From contig NZ_JABASX010000008.1 in assembly GCF_016107655.1 (NCBI RefSeq), positions 184,542 through 248,541 of the forward strand: a stretch of 64,000 nt of DNA. Reading direction: 5' to 3'. Made by a program: the position numbers and the translations under genes. The stretch comes from Brevibacterium antiquum. Its GTDB lineage: Bacteria > Actinomycetota > Actinomycetes > Actinomycetales > Brevibacteriaceae. The stretch's first letter is position 1, and every line of letters starts with the position of its first letter. The notes under the pieces are model-generated. The model saw only the letters and a list, made by a program, of their open reading frames with translations, did no database searches and was not told the DNA's origin. Positions 1-7,765 of this stretch are shown piece after piece.

Positions 1-496
1 CCCACTGGAGGCGCTCTTCGGCGTCGAGCATCTGAGCCTCGATGATGTCGAGGAGACCGGGCAGGTCAAGGCCTTCGGGCGACTTGTTCACGCGCTCGCT
101 GGTCAGTGCCCAGCCGGCCGAAGCCACGACCGAATCGGGGTCGGCCATCCAGCTCAGGCGCAGTGTTTCGGCATGCTTCGACTTCTTGACGATGTAGTTG
201 ACCAACCAGGCGTGGACCTTCGGCACACGTGCATCGCGCAGCATGGCGTCGAGGCGCTCCGCGTCATAGCTGCGGGGGCGCATGATGAGGATCGCGACGA
301 GACGCGCCGCTGTATCCCTGGTGTCCCACAGTTCGACGGCGAGCTCGTCGTTCTTCTTCAGTTCCTTGGCCACGGCTCGCAGCTTCGTCAGATTCACACC
401 GTGATCGTCACCGTGCTTCTCATTGACGGCACGGGCCTTGGGATCCTCCATCGTCGCCAGTGTCTCCATGACGCTGTGCACGCTTGCCTCAACCAT
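1..496 (-). CDS. DNA alkylation repair protein (AlkD-like), 3' part cut off by window edge
   Basis: The first 165 residues are visible, read leftward from an ATG at 494-496; the rest lies outside the window. The product is helical and HEAT-like, with phrases such as RLVAILIMRP, VHAWLVNYIVKKSK and SVVASAGWALTSERV that I recognise from the AlkD-like DNA alkylation repair family (glycosylases that remove positively charged alkylated bases without flipping them). The start follows an upstream gap of only 34 bp to the sigma-factor stop, so it may be co-transcribed with the sigma/DGPF pair. The catalytic region cannot be judged because the C-terminal half is missing. The family call rests on overall resemblance only. 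Confidence 0.75.
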   Translation of the reverse strand, partial: MVEASVHSVMETLATMEDPKARAVNEKHGDDHGVNLTKLRAVAKELKKNDELAVELWDTRDTAARLVAILIMRPRSYDAERLDAMLRDARVPKVHAWLVNYIVKKSKHAETLRLSWMADPDSVVASAGWALTSERVNKSPEGLDLPGLLDIIEAQMLDAEERLQW

Positions 497-530
497 GCGA
501 TCAGACTACCGCGAGTTCGGCGCCCAGTCC

Positions 531-1703
531 TCAGCGTTCGGAGTTCAGTCGGGCCGCCTGCCGCATGAGGTGGTCACGCTCGGCGAGGTTGCCTGCCTTA
601 GCCGCGGCCCTGACGTAGAGCTTTGCCGCCGACTCGTCTTCTCCTGCCCGTTCTCGCAGGTGGGCTTCGACGGCGAAGTAGCGCGGCAGAGTCTCATCGA
701 GTCTGTCCAGTTGGGCCAGTCCGGCCGCCGGCCCGTCGGCTTCACCGATCGCGACAGCTCGGTTGAGGGAAGCGATCGGGCTGTCGTGAAACGTGAGCAG
801 TTCGTCGTACCATTCGACGATCTGGGGCCAGTCGGTGTCCTCGACTCGTTGTGCATCGGCGTGGAGAGCGGCGATGGCCGCCTGCACCTGAAATTCGCCG
901 AGTTCCTCGCGGGCGAGCGCGGTCTCAAGAATGCCGATGCCCTCGGCGATGAGGTGGGAGTCCCACCGGGACCGGTCCTGGTCGGTCAGAGTGATCAGAG
1001 CCCCATCGGCGGTGAAGCGGGCTTCGCGGCGGGCATGGTGGATGAGCATGAGCGCCAGCAGCCCGGAGACCTCGGGATGGTCGATCGATGCGGCCAGCAC
1101 CCGGGTGAGACGGATGGCTTCTGCTGCGAGGTCGACGTCACCGGAGTAGCCCTCGTTGAAGACGAGATAGAGGACAGTGAGGACCGCGGAGATGCTTCCC
1201 GGGCGGTTGAGCCTGCGTCCGGACAGGGTGCGTTTGGCCCGAGAGATGCGCTGTGCCATCGTCGCCTCGGGCACGAGATAGGCCTCGGCGATCTGTCGGG
1301 TCGTCAGTCCGCCGACGGCCCGCAGGGTCAGGGCCACCGCCGAGGCTGGGCTGAGGTCCGGATGGGCGCACAGGAAATAGAGAGCGACGGTGTCATCGGC
1401 CGAGGTGGTCGCCGCATCCGTGTCCAGTGCAAAGGCATGTTCCTCCCGCGCAGTGCGCGCGGACTCCGCACGGACGCGGTCGAGGAACTTCCGCCAGGCG
1501 ACCGTGATCAGCCACCCCTTCATGTCCCGGGGTTCGTTCTCCGGCCACGAGCGAAACGCCTCGATCAGGGCATCCTGAACGGCATCCTCGGCGGTGGCGA
1601 AGTCTGCTCCCCTCCGCTCGAGGATGCCGATCACGATGGGAACGAGCTCCCTCAGTCCGTCGTAGATGGGGTCACACCCATGAACGGACGGAGTTCGAGC
1701 CAC
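531..1703 (-). CDS. ECF42-type RNA polymerase sigma factor with C-terminal extension
   Basis: About 390 residues, much longer than a classical ECF sigma factor (about 190). Sigma region 2 lies near residues 15-85 (ATAEDAVQDALIEAFRSWP, then the GWLITVAWRKFLDRVR helix). Region 4 lies near 115-170 (GGLTTRQIAEAYLVPEATMAQRIS). A long C-terminal TPR/DUF6596-like tail follows. This tail, together with an adjacent DGPF (YCII) gene, is the hallmark of ECF42 sigma factors, which lack a classical anti-sigma factor. I chose the GTG at 1701-1703, which overlaps the YCII gene by 52 bp. The frame stays open to 1799, but that upstream part is a shadow of the YCII gene. An in-frame start a few codons either way is possible. 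Confidence 0.85.
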   Translation of the reverse strand: MARTPSVHGCDPIYDGLRELVPIVIGILERRGADFATAEDAVQDALIEAFRSWPENEPRDMKGWLITVAWRKFLDRVRAESARTAREEHAFALDTDAATTSADDTVALYFLCAHPDLSPASAVALTLRAVGGLTTRQIAEAYLVPEATMAQRISRAKRTLSGRRLNRPGSISAVLTVLYLVFNEGYSGDVDLAAEAIRLTRVLAASIDHPEVSGLLALMLIHHARREARFTADGALITLTDQDRSRWDSHLIAEGIGILETALAREELGEFQVQAAIAALHADAQRVEDTDWPQIVEWYDELLTFHDSPIASLNRAVAIGEADGPAAGLAQLDRLDETLPRYFAVEAHLRERAGEDESAAKLYVRAAAKAGNLAERDHLMRQAARLNSER

Positions 1704-2059
1704 TCCCGGATCGGCTCGCCGCCGGCACCCGGTGCCGCCGAGAGTTCGCCCGCAAGTTCGAGCGCCCGATCGTAGGACTCGACGTCGATGACCATCCACC
1801 CGGCGATGAGATCCTTAGTCTCCGGGAAGGGACCGTCGGTGACCGGCGGCTTGCCCTCTCCGTCGAAGCGGACGAAGGTTCCTTCGGGCGACAGTGCCTG
1901 GGAGTCGACGAATTCGCCGCTGGCCTTCAGCCTCGCCGCAAAGTCGTTCATGTAACCGATGTGCGCGTCGACTTCGCCCGGCGTCCACTCCTCCATCGGG
2001 GTGTACTGCATGTACTCGGGGGCCATCGTGTAGTGCTTGAGCATCAGGTACTTAGCCAT
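1652..2059 (-). CDS. YCII/DGPF-domain protein, partner of the ECF42 sigma factor
   Basis: 135 residues, one YCII-related fold (ferredoxin-like alpha/beta). It opens with KYLMLKHYT and carries the signature VTDGPFPETKDLIAGWMVI. The ATG at 2057-2059 is preceded by a strong GAGGAGA ribosome site seven bases upstream. Longer in-frame starts have no such site. Transcription runs from here into the sigma gene, which it overlaps. In ECF42 systems the DGPF protein is the usual target and neighbour of the sigma factor; its biochemical role is not established. A TGTCGA-N17-CGTC promoter sits 52 bp upstream. Confidence 0.88.
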   Translation of the reverse strand: MAKYLMLKHYTMAPEYMQYTPMEEWTPGEVDAHIGYMNDFAARLKASGEFVDSQALSPEGTFVRFDGEGKPPVTDGPFPETKDLIAGWMVIDVESYDRALELAGELSAAPGAGGEPIREWLELRPFMGVTPSTTD

Positions 2060-2110
2060 GATCTTCTCCTCTAATGATTTGCTCGTCGCGAACTTCGCTG
2101 ACATCCCTGG

Positions 2111-2137
2111 GACGGAGCCACATGCGCATTCTCGACA
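2111..2137 (-). promoter_or_regulatory. Putative ECF42-dependent promoter of the DGPF/sigma operon
   Basis: On the minus strand the sequence reads TGTCGA, 17 bases, then CGTC, ending 52 bp before the YCII start. The same arrangement (TGTCGA-N17-CGAC) stands before the second DGPF/sigma pair at 8194-8220. ECF42 factors are known to autoregulate DGPF operons from TGTCGA / CG(A/T)C elements. The pairing of this motif with both modules is seen directly; sigma dependence is inference. Confidence 0.6.
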
Positions 2138-2303
2138 TCCTCGGCGAGATTTCCTTCGATTCTTCCACGGATAGTCTCCGATGTGCGGTTGTCACCAACC
2201 TGGAACACACGTCTCCGAATGCGAACACACACGCCCCCACCTCGGCGGATTCAGTTGACAGAGTGGACTCATACACACCACCTCACCTCATCAGGAGTTC
2301 ACC

Positions 2304-2909
2304 ATGAAGACCACGAAGATCATTCGGACCATCACCGTCGCCGGCGCAGTTGCGGCAGCACTGTCACTGTCAGCCTGCGATATGAACATCTCCTTCGGCA
2401 CTCCCGAGCAGGAGCAGACGCAGGGCCAGGAGCCTGACGAGACCTCAGCGAATCCTGACGAGCAGCAAGAGGTCGCGACTCCTGCTGAGGAAGCGCCGGA
2501 GGAGTCTGAGTCGAACGACGCCGCCGCCGGGGACTCCCCCGATTCCTCGTCGAGTCAGGGTTCGTCGTCAAGTGACGGCTACAGCACGTCCACCTCGGCG
2601 GGTGAAGGATCATCGAGTTCCAGCGGCGAACATGCCAGCGTCGATGACCCCGGATTCGACATCGATGAGCACGGCAACGGCACCATTCCCGCTTCCCTCC
2701 TCGAGAAGGACATTGAGAAGGCGTACTCCAAGCAGGGGACGACAGTCGACGAGGTCGAATGCCTCAATGACCTGATGGTCATCTCCAAGCAAGGCTCGGC
2801 CTCCTGCAACGTCACCGCCTACGGCGAGAAGCGCTACGGCACGGTCAAGGTCACATCGGTCTCAGGCAACTACGTCGGCTACACGCTCGACTTCCCCAGC
2901 TTCAACTGA
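2304..2909 (+). CDS. DUF4333-like lipoprotein
   Basis: 201 residues. A signal peptide of about 24 residues ends in the lipobox LSAC, so the mature protein is probably anchored to the outer face of the membrane. Residues 30-115 are a low-complexity Glu/Ser/Thr/Gly linker. The C-terminal 75 residues resemble DUF4333, with a Cys pair (VECLNDL and SASCNVTAYG) spaced as in that family. The ATG has an AGGAG site nine bases upstream. It is divergent from the DGPF operon and is followed after 129 bp by the oxidoreductase gene on the same strand. Function unknown. Confidence 0.8.
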   Translation: MKTTKIIRTITVAGAVAAALSLSACDMNISFGTPEQEQTQGQEPDETSANPDEQQEVATPAEEAPEESESNDAAAGDSPDSSSSQGSSSSDGYSTSTSAGEGSSSSSGEHASVDDPGFDIDEHGNGTIPASLLEKDIEKAYSKQGTTVDEVECLNDLMVISKQGSASCNVTAYGEKRYGTVKVTSVSGNYVGYTLDFPSFN

Positions 2910-3038
2910 GCCTTGCTGCTGGCACCGCTGGTGTCGGCCGAGGCTGCGGAACAACTCGCGACCGCAGATGGTTATGGCAGGTGCACACCGTCGCAGTTCG
3001 TGCACCTGCCACATCGACCAGCGAGGAGCATTCCCATC

Positions 3039-3995
3039 ATGCGCAGTGTCCAGTACACCCAGAACGGCGATATCGACCAGCTCCACATCGCCGAGGCGAA
3101 CGCCCCCTCGGTCGGTCCAGGTGAGGTCCGAGTCGCCGTCCGCTATGCCGGACTCAACCCCGTCGATCTCGCCGTCATCGGTGGAGCCTTCGGGCAGGCC
3201 ACCGGCGCGAAGGGCAACGGCGCCGACTTCTCGGGAGTCGTGGACAAGGTTGGTGAGGGTGTCACCGACTTCTCCCCCGGCGATCTCGTATTCGGGGGAC
3301 GGCCACACCGCACGCAGACGACTCATCTGCTCATCCGGGACCCGGCAGAACGACTCGACAAGATACCTCGCGGTCTCGGCATCGACACAGCCGGAGGCCT
3401 CTACATTGCCGGGCGCACCGCCATCGCGGGCATCCGCGCCCTGGCGATCGCCGAAGGTGAGACCGTCCTCGTCACCGGCGCCTCGGGCGGAGTCGGAATC
3501 ATCGCAGCCCAATTGGCGCTCAACTTGGGCACTCGCGTCATCGGCACGGCCAGTGAAGCCAACCATGATGTTCTGCGCAGCCTCGGCATCGAACCCATCA
3601 CCTATGGTGAGGGACTCGAGGCCCGCCTGCGGGAGACGGCCCCCGAGGGCATCGATGCCGCTTTCTCGACCCAGGACGAGGCCGAGATCAAGCAGCTGCT
3701 GAGTCTCGACATTCTCGCCGGGCGCATCAATTCGATCGGTGCGGGACCACAGGTCGCCGACACGTACGGGGTGAGCATCGCCGGCGAGACTGCGGCTGAC
3801 CGCGGTGACCTGGCGTGGCTTGCCACAGCGATCGCCTACGGGCATGTGCACGTGCCCGTCGCCGGTGTCTTCTCGCTCGACGAGGTCCAGAACGCCTACC
3901 GTTTCCTCAGGGGCTCACACCCTGCCGGCAAGGTGGTCCTCCGCGTCGACGCCGATCCCCTCACCAACGATCAGCGCGAGTTCCTCAGCAGCTGA
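3039..3995 (+). CDS. NADPH:quinone oxidoreductase-like MDR protein
   Basis: 318 residues, the usual length of zinc-free medium-chain dehydrogenase/reductases of the quinone oxidoreductase group. The N-terminal GroES-like domain carries GNGADFSGVVDKVGEGV. The nucleotide-binding Rossmann motif is VLVTGASGGVGIIAAQLA near residue 155. The Zn-ligand Cys residues of alcohol dehydrogenases are absent, which fits NAD(P)H-dependent reduction of quinones or enones. The ATG at 3039 is chosen because GAGGAG precedes it and because the 42 upstream in-frame residues do not resemble the family. Substrate not predictable. Confidence 0.85.
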   Translation: MRSVQYTQNGDIDQLHIAEANAPSVGPGEVRVAVRYAGLNPVDLAVIGGAFGQATGAKGNGADFSGVVDKVGEGVTDFSPGDLVFGGRPHRTQTTHLLIRDPAERLDKIPRGLGIDTAGGLYIAGRTAIAGIRALAIAEGETVLVTGASGGVGIIAAQLALNLGTRVIGTASEANHDVLRSLGIEPITYGEGLEARLRETAPEGIDAAFSTQDEAEIKQLLSLDILAGRINSIGAGPQVADTYGVSIAGETAADRGDLAWLATAIAYGHVHVPVAGVFSLDEVQNAYRFLRGSHPAGKVVLRVDADPLTNDQREFLSS

Positions 3996-4023
3996 CCCGA
4001 GTTCGCATCCGGTGGTGGGCGCT

Positions 4024-4059
4024 CAGGAATACTGTGGCCGGCAGGAATACTGGGGCCGG
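4024..4059 (+). repeat. 18-bp tandem repeat, two copies
   Basis: Two head-to-tail copies of CAGGAATACTGKGGCCGG, differing at one base, lie just downstream of the oxidoreductase stop and 120 bp before the DJ-1 gene. No function is apparent; it could be a replication-slippage duplication or paired binding sites for the downstream promoter. Confidence 0.7.
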
Positions 4060-4177
4060 GTCAGTGCGTTGTCCTTGACGACACCGACGAACAGCACCCG
4101 GTGCTGAGAGATCGCATACGACGATGTCAGATCGTCTGCGACGAGTCGGATCCGACAACTGACTAGGAGTAAGCATC

Positions 4178-4711
4178 ATGGCAATCTCAGACAAGAAGGT
4201 CGCATTCCTCCTCACCCGCGGAGTCGAGCAGGTCGAGCTCACCAGCCCCCGCGGAGCACTTGACGAAGCCGGAGCCACAACGGTCATCGTCTCGCCCTCG
4301 GACGGCACATTGCAGGCGATGAACGGTGACTGGGACCATGCCGATGAGTTCACCGTCGACGTCCCCGTCTCTGCTGCCAAAGTTGAGGACTTCGATGCGC
4401 TCGTGCTTCCCGGCGGCACCCTCAATGCGGATGCTCTGCGCCTCGACGAGGACGCTGTGGCACTGGTGAAGGCGTTCGTCGCGGCAGACAAGCCTGTGGC
4501 CGCGATCTGCCACGCACCATGGATCCTCGCCGAATCAGGCGTGGCCAAGGGCCGGAAGCTGACCTCATTCGTCTCAACGAAGACCGATCTGGTCAACGCC
4601 GGAGCGGAGTGGGAGGATTCCGAGGTCGTCATCGACGGCAATCTCATCACCTCGCGCGACCCCGGCGACCTCGACGCGTTCAACGCAGCCATCGCGAACG
4701 CGCTGGGCTGA
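4178..4711 (+). CDS. DJ-1/PfpI family protein (type 1 glutamine amidotransferase-like)
   Basis: 177 residues, a single alpha/beta DJ-1/PfpI domain. The nucleophile elbow is AAICHAPWILAESG (Cys followed by His), and the C-terminal VIDGNLITSRDPGDLDAFN is typical of PfpI/YhbO-like proteins. Family members act as deglycases, chaperones or stress hydrolases; which one applies here cannot be told. The ATG has a TAGGAG site at good spacing. Transcription is closed by the strong hairpin at 4762-4805. Confidence 0.88.
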   Translation: MAISDKKVAFLLTRGVEQVELTSPRGALDEAGATTVIVSPSDGTLQAMNGDWDHADEFTVDVPVSAAKVEDFDALVLPGGTLNADALRLDEDAVALVKAFVAADKPVAAICHAPWILAESGVAKGRKLTSFVSTKTDLVNAGAEWEDSEVVIDGNLITSRDPGDLDAFNAAIANALG

Positions 4712-4761
4712 GGTTGCGGCTGAGGCGCTAGAGCAGACTGATGCGCTTGTGCACAGCGGAC

Positions 4762-4805
4762 GAAGAAGGCTCCCATCCGAATGTTCTCGGATGGGAGCCT
4801 TCTTC
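4762..4805 (+). terminator. Strong hairpin terminator at the left edge of the tRNA island
   Basis: A perfect 19-bp stem (4762-4780 with 4787-4805) encloses a six-base loop and is followed by a T/C-rich tract. It ends the DJ-1 gene. Because it abuts the displaced tRNA-Ser 3' end at 4799-4837, it is probably also the original terminator of tRNA-Ser, left behind when the island inserted. Confidence 0.8.
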
Positions 4806-4837
4806 TCTCTGCGGAGGATAGGGGATTCGAACCCCTG
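4799..4837 (-). repeat. Displaced tRNA-Ser 3' end, attachment-site repeat (left)
   Basis: These 39 bp are identical to 7922-7960. They cover the 3' acceptor strand and T-arm of tRNA-Ser plus 13 bp of 3' flank. Sequence identity stops abruptly at 4838, inside what would be the variable arm, so this copy is not a functional tRNA. This is the expected product of tyrosine-recombinase integration at a tRNA 3' end. Confidence 0.88.
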
Positions 4838-4953
4838 TCCACAGTGCTACATCTGGGTACGCGATCACCCCTTCTGCTGTAGGTCAGAGTGGTTACTGCA
4901 GGACGATCGCACCACGGAAACAACATCCAGTTACATCGACGCACGCCTGCGGG

Positions 4954-4974
4954 AGCACAAATCTAAGCACAAAT
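4954..4974 (+). repeat. Arm-type-like direct repeats, left end of island
   Basis: AGCACAAAT, three bases, AGCACAAAT. The same pair with the same 12-bp period and orientation occurs at 7855-7875 near the right end. Paired short direct repeats inside both ends of an integrated element are typical of tyrosine-recombinase arm sites; the assignment is inference. Confidence 0.55.
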
Positions 4975-5048
4975 TGTTTGAGACCATACGGGGCGACACT
5001 GCTAAACAATCTTCAATCGCGGCTAACTGACGCACCTGCGTCCGAAGT

Positions 5049-5369
5049 TCATTGGGACGAAACCACGCTGATCACAGCAATAACTGGGGCCGCAATGGAA
5101 GTCACCAAGCCCGCAACTGCAGACGCCTTATTCGTCGCCATTCGAGCGTTTGCACTGTGAATGCCGAGACTCCCGAATACCACACCGAGAATGCCCAGGA
5201 GCATTGCAAGACCCTCCCCTGGGCTAGCATTCGGCGAACACACCGTAGCAATACACCCGGCAACACCAATCACCAACGACGACGTACCGAACCCGTTCTT
5301 CGGTTTCCTTATAGGCGGCGCGGGCTGGAATTGTGCCTGAGGCGGACGTTGATGGTAACCGTAACTCAC
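5049..5369 (-). CDS. Small DUF4190-like membrane protein
   Basis: 106 residues. A Pro/Gln-rich N-terminus (about residues 1-25) is followed by hydrophobic segments near 30-46, 52-72 and 82-104 separated by Gly-rich turns, as in DUF4190-type small membrane proteins. I chose the GTG at 5367-5369: it overlaps the upstream lipoprotein stop as GTGA and has GGAG nine bases ahead. A longer in-frame start to 5396 is possible. The four-base overlap implies translational coupling to the lipoprotein. Function unknown. It is island cargo. Confidence 0.6.
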   Translation of the reverse strand: MSYGYHQRPPQAQFQPAPPIRKPKNGFGTSSLVIGVAGCIATVCSPNASPGEGLAMLLGILGVVFGSLGIHSANARMATNKASAVAGLVTSIAAPVIAVISVVSSQ

Positions 5370-5998
5370 GGCTTCATCTCCAAATCCCAGCACCATACCG
5401 ATTCAATTGTTTCCGGGAGGCCCGTCGCTAGGACGATAGGGTACGTTTCCTTAACTCCCGGCTTGATGGTGTCGGTAGGTATGAGTGCATCAGCAACGTC
5501 AAGCATCCGGTTATATGTATCGGGTTCGGCGTTGTCGCCGTATTCCGACATCCACGTCAGTTCAGCAACATATTCGGATGGGTCGGTGATGATTTCATAC
5601 TGCATTTCGTCGCCCACGATCTTGATATCAACGTAGGTGACGCCGGATTCCATGTCGCTCTTGGTGTTGTCAATGGTCAGTGAGGCCCATTCGGTGATGC
5701 CCTCAAGCTCTTCCGCGTTAACGTCGCCCTCGGAAGCCATTGCCTCAGCGATAGCATTGTCTGCTGCATCGGTTCTCTTATCCGAATATCCGCTCAGGTC
5801 GAGCGTGTAGACAGTGCCATTCTCGTCCTGGAGACTGTAAGTTTTCGTGTCCTGCTTGGTTTCGGTGGGTTCGGTTGCCAGTTCGCTCGCCTGAGTGTCT
5901 ACAGCCTGTTCAACGGGCTTAGCTACGGGCTGCCGTGCCCCACATCCTGTAAGAGCCACAAGCGCTGCGGAGGCTGTGATTGCGATAAGCTTTTTCAT
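5366..5998 (-). CDS. Putative lipoprotein of the tRNA island, unknown function
   Basis: 210 residues from the ATG at 5996-5998 (GGAG nine bases upstream). The signal peptide MKKLIAITASAALVALTGC ends in a lipobox (LTGC), predicting a membrane-anchored extracytoplasmic protein. The mature part is acidic and begins with a Glu/Thr-rich linker. I recognise no domain. The later region has two DUF4352-like features (ASLTIDNTKS; VTYVDIKIVG) common in small immunoglobulin-like lipoproteins, but this is weak. It is coupled to the downstream DUF4190-like gene by a GTGA overlap. Codon use and AT content differ from the flanking chromosome, consistent with transfer. Confidence 0.65.
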   Translation of the reverse strand: MKKLIAITASAALVALTGCGARQPVAKPVEQAVDTQASELATEPTETKQDTKTYSLQDENGTVYTLDLSGYSDKRTDAADNAIAEAMASEGDVNAEELEGITEWASLTIDNTKSDMESGVTYVDIKIVGDEMQYEIITDPSEYVAELTWMSEYGDNAEPDTYNRMLDVADALIPTDTIKPGVKETYPIVLATGLPETIESVWCWDLEMKP

Positions 5999-6173
5999 GA
6001 TGACGCTCCGATTCAGCGTTGTCGTGCGGGTCACTCGGTTGCATCGGGTGACCCGTTCCTAGTTTTATATCCTGAAGGTATCACTGCCATTGTTGAATCA
6101 GAAACCAGGCATAAAGCCTTTAAGACTTTACCTGTGATTCGTTACCAGAACGTGTCCATAAATGCAGAAAAAT

Positions 6174-6207
6174 CCCCAGGACGGCCTCAAGCAAGGCTAA
6201 CCTGGGG
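6174..6207 (-). terminator. Rho-independent terminator of the RelA/SpoT operon
   Basis: On the minus strand CCCCAGG pairs with CCTGGGG around an inner short stem (GCCT/AGGC) and is followed by ATTTTTC. It lies about 50 bp beyond the stop of the small partner gene, so the RelA/SpoT gene and its partner form a closed two-gene unit. Confidence 0.75.
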
Positions 6208-6257
6208 CAAAAACGTATTCAGTTAGCTTCAGCGCCTACGGGGCACACTGAAACGGT

Positions 6258-6464
6258 TCAGACAGTCGCAGCGAAATACCGCTGATGGGTTGAACGAAGG
6301 GTACCCTCGTCCTGACTCATCAGCACTGCCAGCTCCCAATCGGAACCTACATGAGTTTCCGCAAGCTGCATGCGGCGGTGCACCGCATCCTTTGAGTCCC
6401 GAAACTTCTCGAGCACGTCAAGTTCTGCAGTGCGCTTGTTATATGCGAGGACGAACTTAGTCAT
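6258..6464 (-). CDS. Small conserved-type partner of the RelA/SpoT protein (candidate antitoxin or cofactor)
   Basis: 68 residues. The ATG at 6462-6464 lies inside the last codons of the RelA/SpoT gene (8-bp overlap) with GGGG six bases ahead, so translation is coupled. The protein starts with a strand-like KFVLAYNKRTAELDVLEKF, then a helix rich in charged residues, then DWELAVLMSQDEGTLRSTHQRYF. I recall similar small proteins (YNRRTGEL... at the start, T-H-x-R-Y-F at the end) beside RelA/SpoT-domain genes in other actinobacteria, but no named family. An antitoxin role is inference from size, overlap and partner. Confidence 0.6.
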   Translation of the reverse strand: MTKFVLAYNKRTAELDVLEKFRDSKDAVHRRMQLAETHVGSDWELAVLMSQDEGTLRSTHQRYFAATV

Positions 6465-7443
6465 CACGGTCCCCTTTCACCATCGCGAGGAGAGCATGCT
6501 CAGTCTCTTTCAACGACTGCACGATCCGCTCCTCGACTTGCTTATTTTCATTGTACTTCGATTTCAGAATTTCGCGCGTATCCTCTTCGCCCGATTCAGA
6601 TACCTGAGATAGGCCCCCAAGTCGATCAGCCTGCACCTCGAGGCTCGCGAGTGTTCCAGATTGTCGTTGCATTGACTCAACGAGTCCTCGAGCAGGAACA
6701 ATCGAAGGTGATTCTCCGTACCTGATACCACGTCCAACGATCATGGCCAGAAGCTCATACGCATTCGCCCACGCGCTCTGTAACCGCGTGCGAAGCTGAA
6801 TCTCGCATCGTCCAGCAGGGAATTTCGCCAGGACATGCACAGCCCTGTACCCGCTATGGTCACCATCACGAAGATCCTTGATGAAGACGTTCTTTTCGCC
6901 GACCTCATCGCGAACCATGGCCGCAACCGACTCGGCGAATGCCGTCTGAACCGAGAGTGTCATTTCGGCGTCGATGCGGACGCCTGCAAGGTCTCCCACA
7001 TTCTGTAGCGGGGTTGAAGGATCCCGCCTCAACTTCTCAACCAGAGTGCCAATCGTCTTTGGCCGCGAAGTCCCAGGAGTAGCAGTCAACCCAAGCGGCG
7101 CCCAATCCAGGTTCTCGAGGTACTGTAAAACATCACCCGAAAAGTCCAGATACCAGGCAAGTACTTCCTCATAATCTGGCGCCTTACTCGGCGGTTGCGT
7201 GTCATCACGCAAAGCCTTTCCCAGCGCCCTGAGATCGTTTTGAGACCACGGTGGTGATTGCAAACGAGGCTCAAGCGACATCTCATTACTATATCCCGGT
7301 GAATACGAAAGTGGCTGGCTGCGAAGTTGATCCCATAGCCGCCACATCGTTTTGTACTTACTCGCAGCGCTCCACGCGGTCAAGGACACGCCAGTCGCGT
7401 ATGGAGATAGGACAGGCTCGGTGGTGGAATTAGATACAGACAC
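6457..7443 (-). CDS. RelA/SpoT-domain protein, possible toxic small alarmone synthetase
   Basis: 328 residues from a GTG at 7441-7443. The in-frame TTG at 7461 is less likely because AAGGAG is perfectly spaced for the GTG. The nucleotidyl-transferase (synthetase) core spans about residues 125-235: RPKTIGTLVEKL (ATP-side basic patch), DLAGVRI at 151-157 (metal Asp), GYRAVHV at 198-204 (G-loop Tyr that stacks on the acceptor nucleotide) and EIQLRT at 214-219. No HD hydrolase, TGS or ACT domain is present. About 120 residues precede the core, and a charged helical tail follows. Stand-alone synthetases next to a small overlapping gene on mobile DNA resemble toxSAS/CapRel-type defence toxins. A housekeeping (p)ppGpp synthetase is less likely given the location. 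Confidence 0.8.
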   Translation of the reverse strand: MSVSNSTTEPVLSPYATGVSLTAWSAASKYKTMWRLWDQLRSQPLSYSPGYSNEMSLEPRLQSPPWSQNDLRALGKALRDDTQPPSKAPDYEEVLAWYLDFSGDVLQYLENLDWAPLGLTATPGTSRPKTIGTLVEKLRRDPSTPLQNVGDLAGVRIDAEMTLSVQTAFAESVAAMVRDEVGEKNVFIKDLRDGDHSGYRAVHVLAKFPAGRCEIQLRTRLQSAWANAYELLAMIVGRGIRYGESPSIVPARGLVESMQRQSGTLASLEVQADRLGGLSQVSESGEEDTREILKSKYNENKQVEERIVQSLKETEHALLAMVKGDRDD

Positions 7444-7765
7444 CTTGTGGTCTCCTTGCAAGGATCATTGGTGTTTGGTATCGGCCTTTGTGAATGACTT
7501 CTGGGATCGTTCTTCTAGTGTTTGGACTTGCAGACTGGTCCTGCCTTGTCGCTAAGTGACGCCAATGAAGTGATTGGGCGTAGGCAGTGACGACATCGCC
7601 CTTAGAGCACGAATCCGAGATCAGCGGCACGGTCCCTGAGTTCCGCGATGAGCTTGTCTGTCATCGTCGGCGGTCTGCTCGCGCTTCCTCCAGGATTCGG
7701 CTGTACTGGGTGCGCACGCTGGTGACTTTGTCCCTGGCCTTCCTGTACGACAGGCAGGGACAACA
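7444..7765. other. Non-coding stretch between the RelA/SpoT gene and the integrase relic
   Basis: No full-length gene is supported. It should contain the promoter of the RelA/SpoT operon. On the minus strand a short frame ends ...TQYSRILEEARADRRR and overlaps (ATGA) a 20-codon frame MTDKLIAELRDRAADLGFVL at 7602-7664. These look like the eroded ends of two coupled genes, or chance frames. Confidence 0.4.

Noticed and set aside
2111..2303. A small gene in the divergent region between the DGPF gene and the DUF4333 lipoprotein
   Set aside because: Short frames exist on both strands but none has a ribosome site, and the stretch contains the ECF-type promoter.
4811..4837. A second tRNA gene, because the T-arm and acceptor 3' strand look perfect
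   Set aside because: Identity with tRNA-Ser ends at 4838, and no anticodon arm, D-arm or 5' acceptor strand follows. It is the displaced 3' end.
4749..5160. Plus-strand open frames over the left end of the island
   Set aside because: No ribosome sites and no family resemblance. They run through the attachment repeat and across the coding region of the DUF4190-like gene on the other strand.
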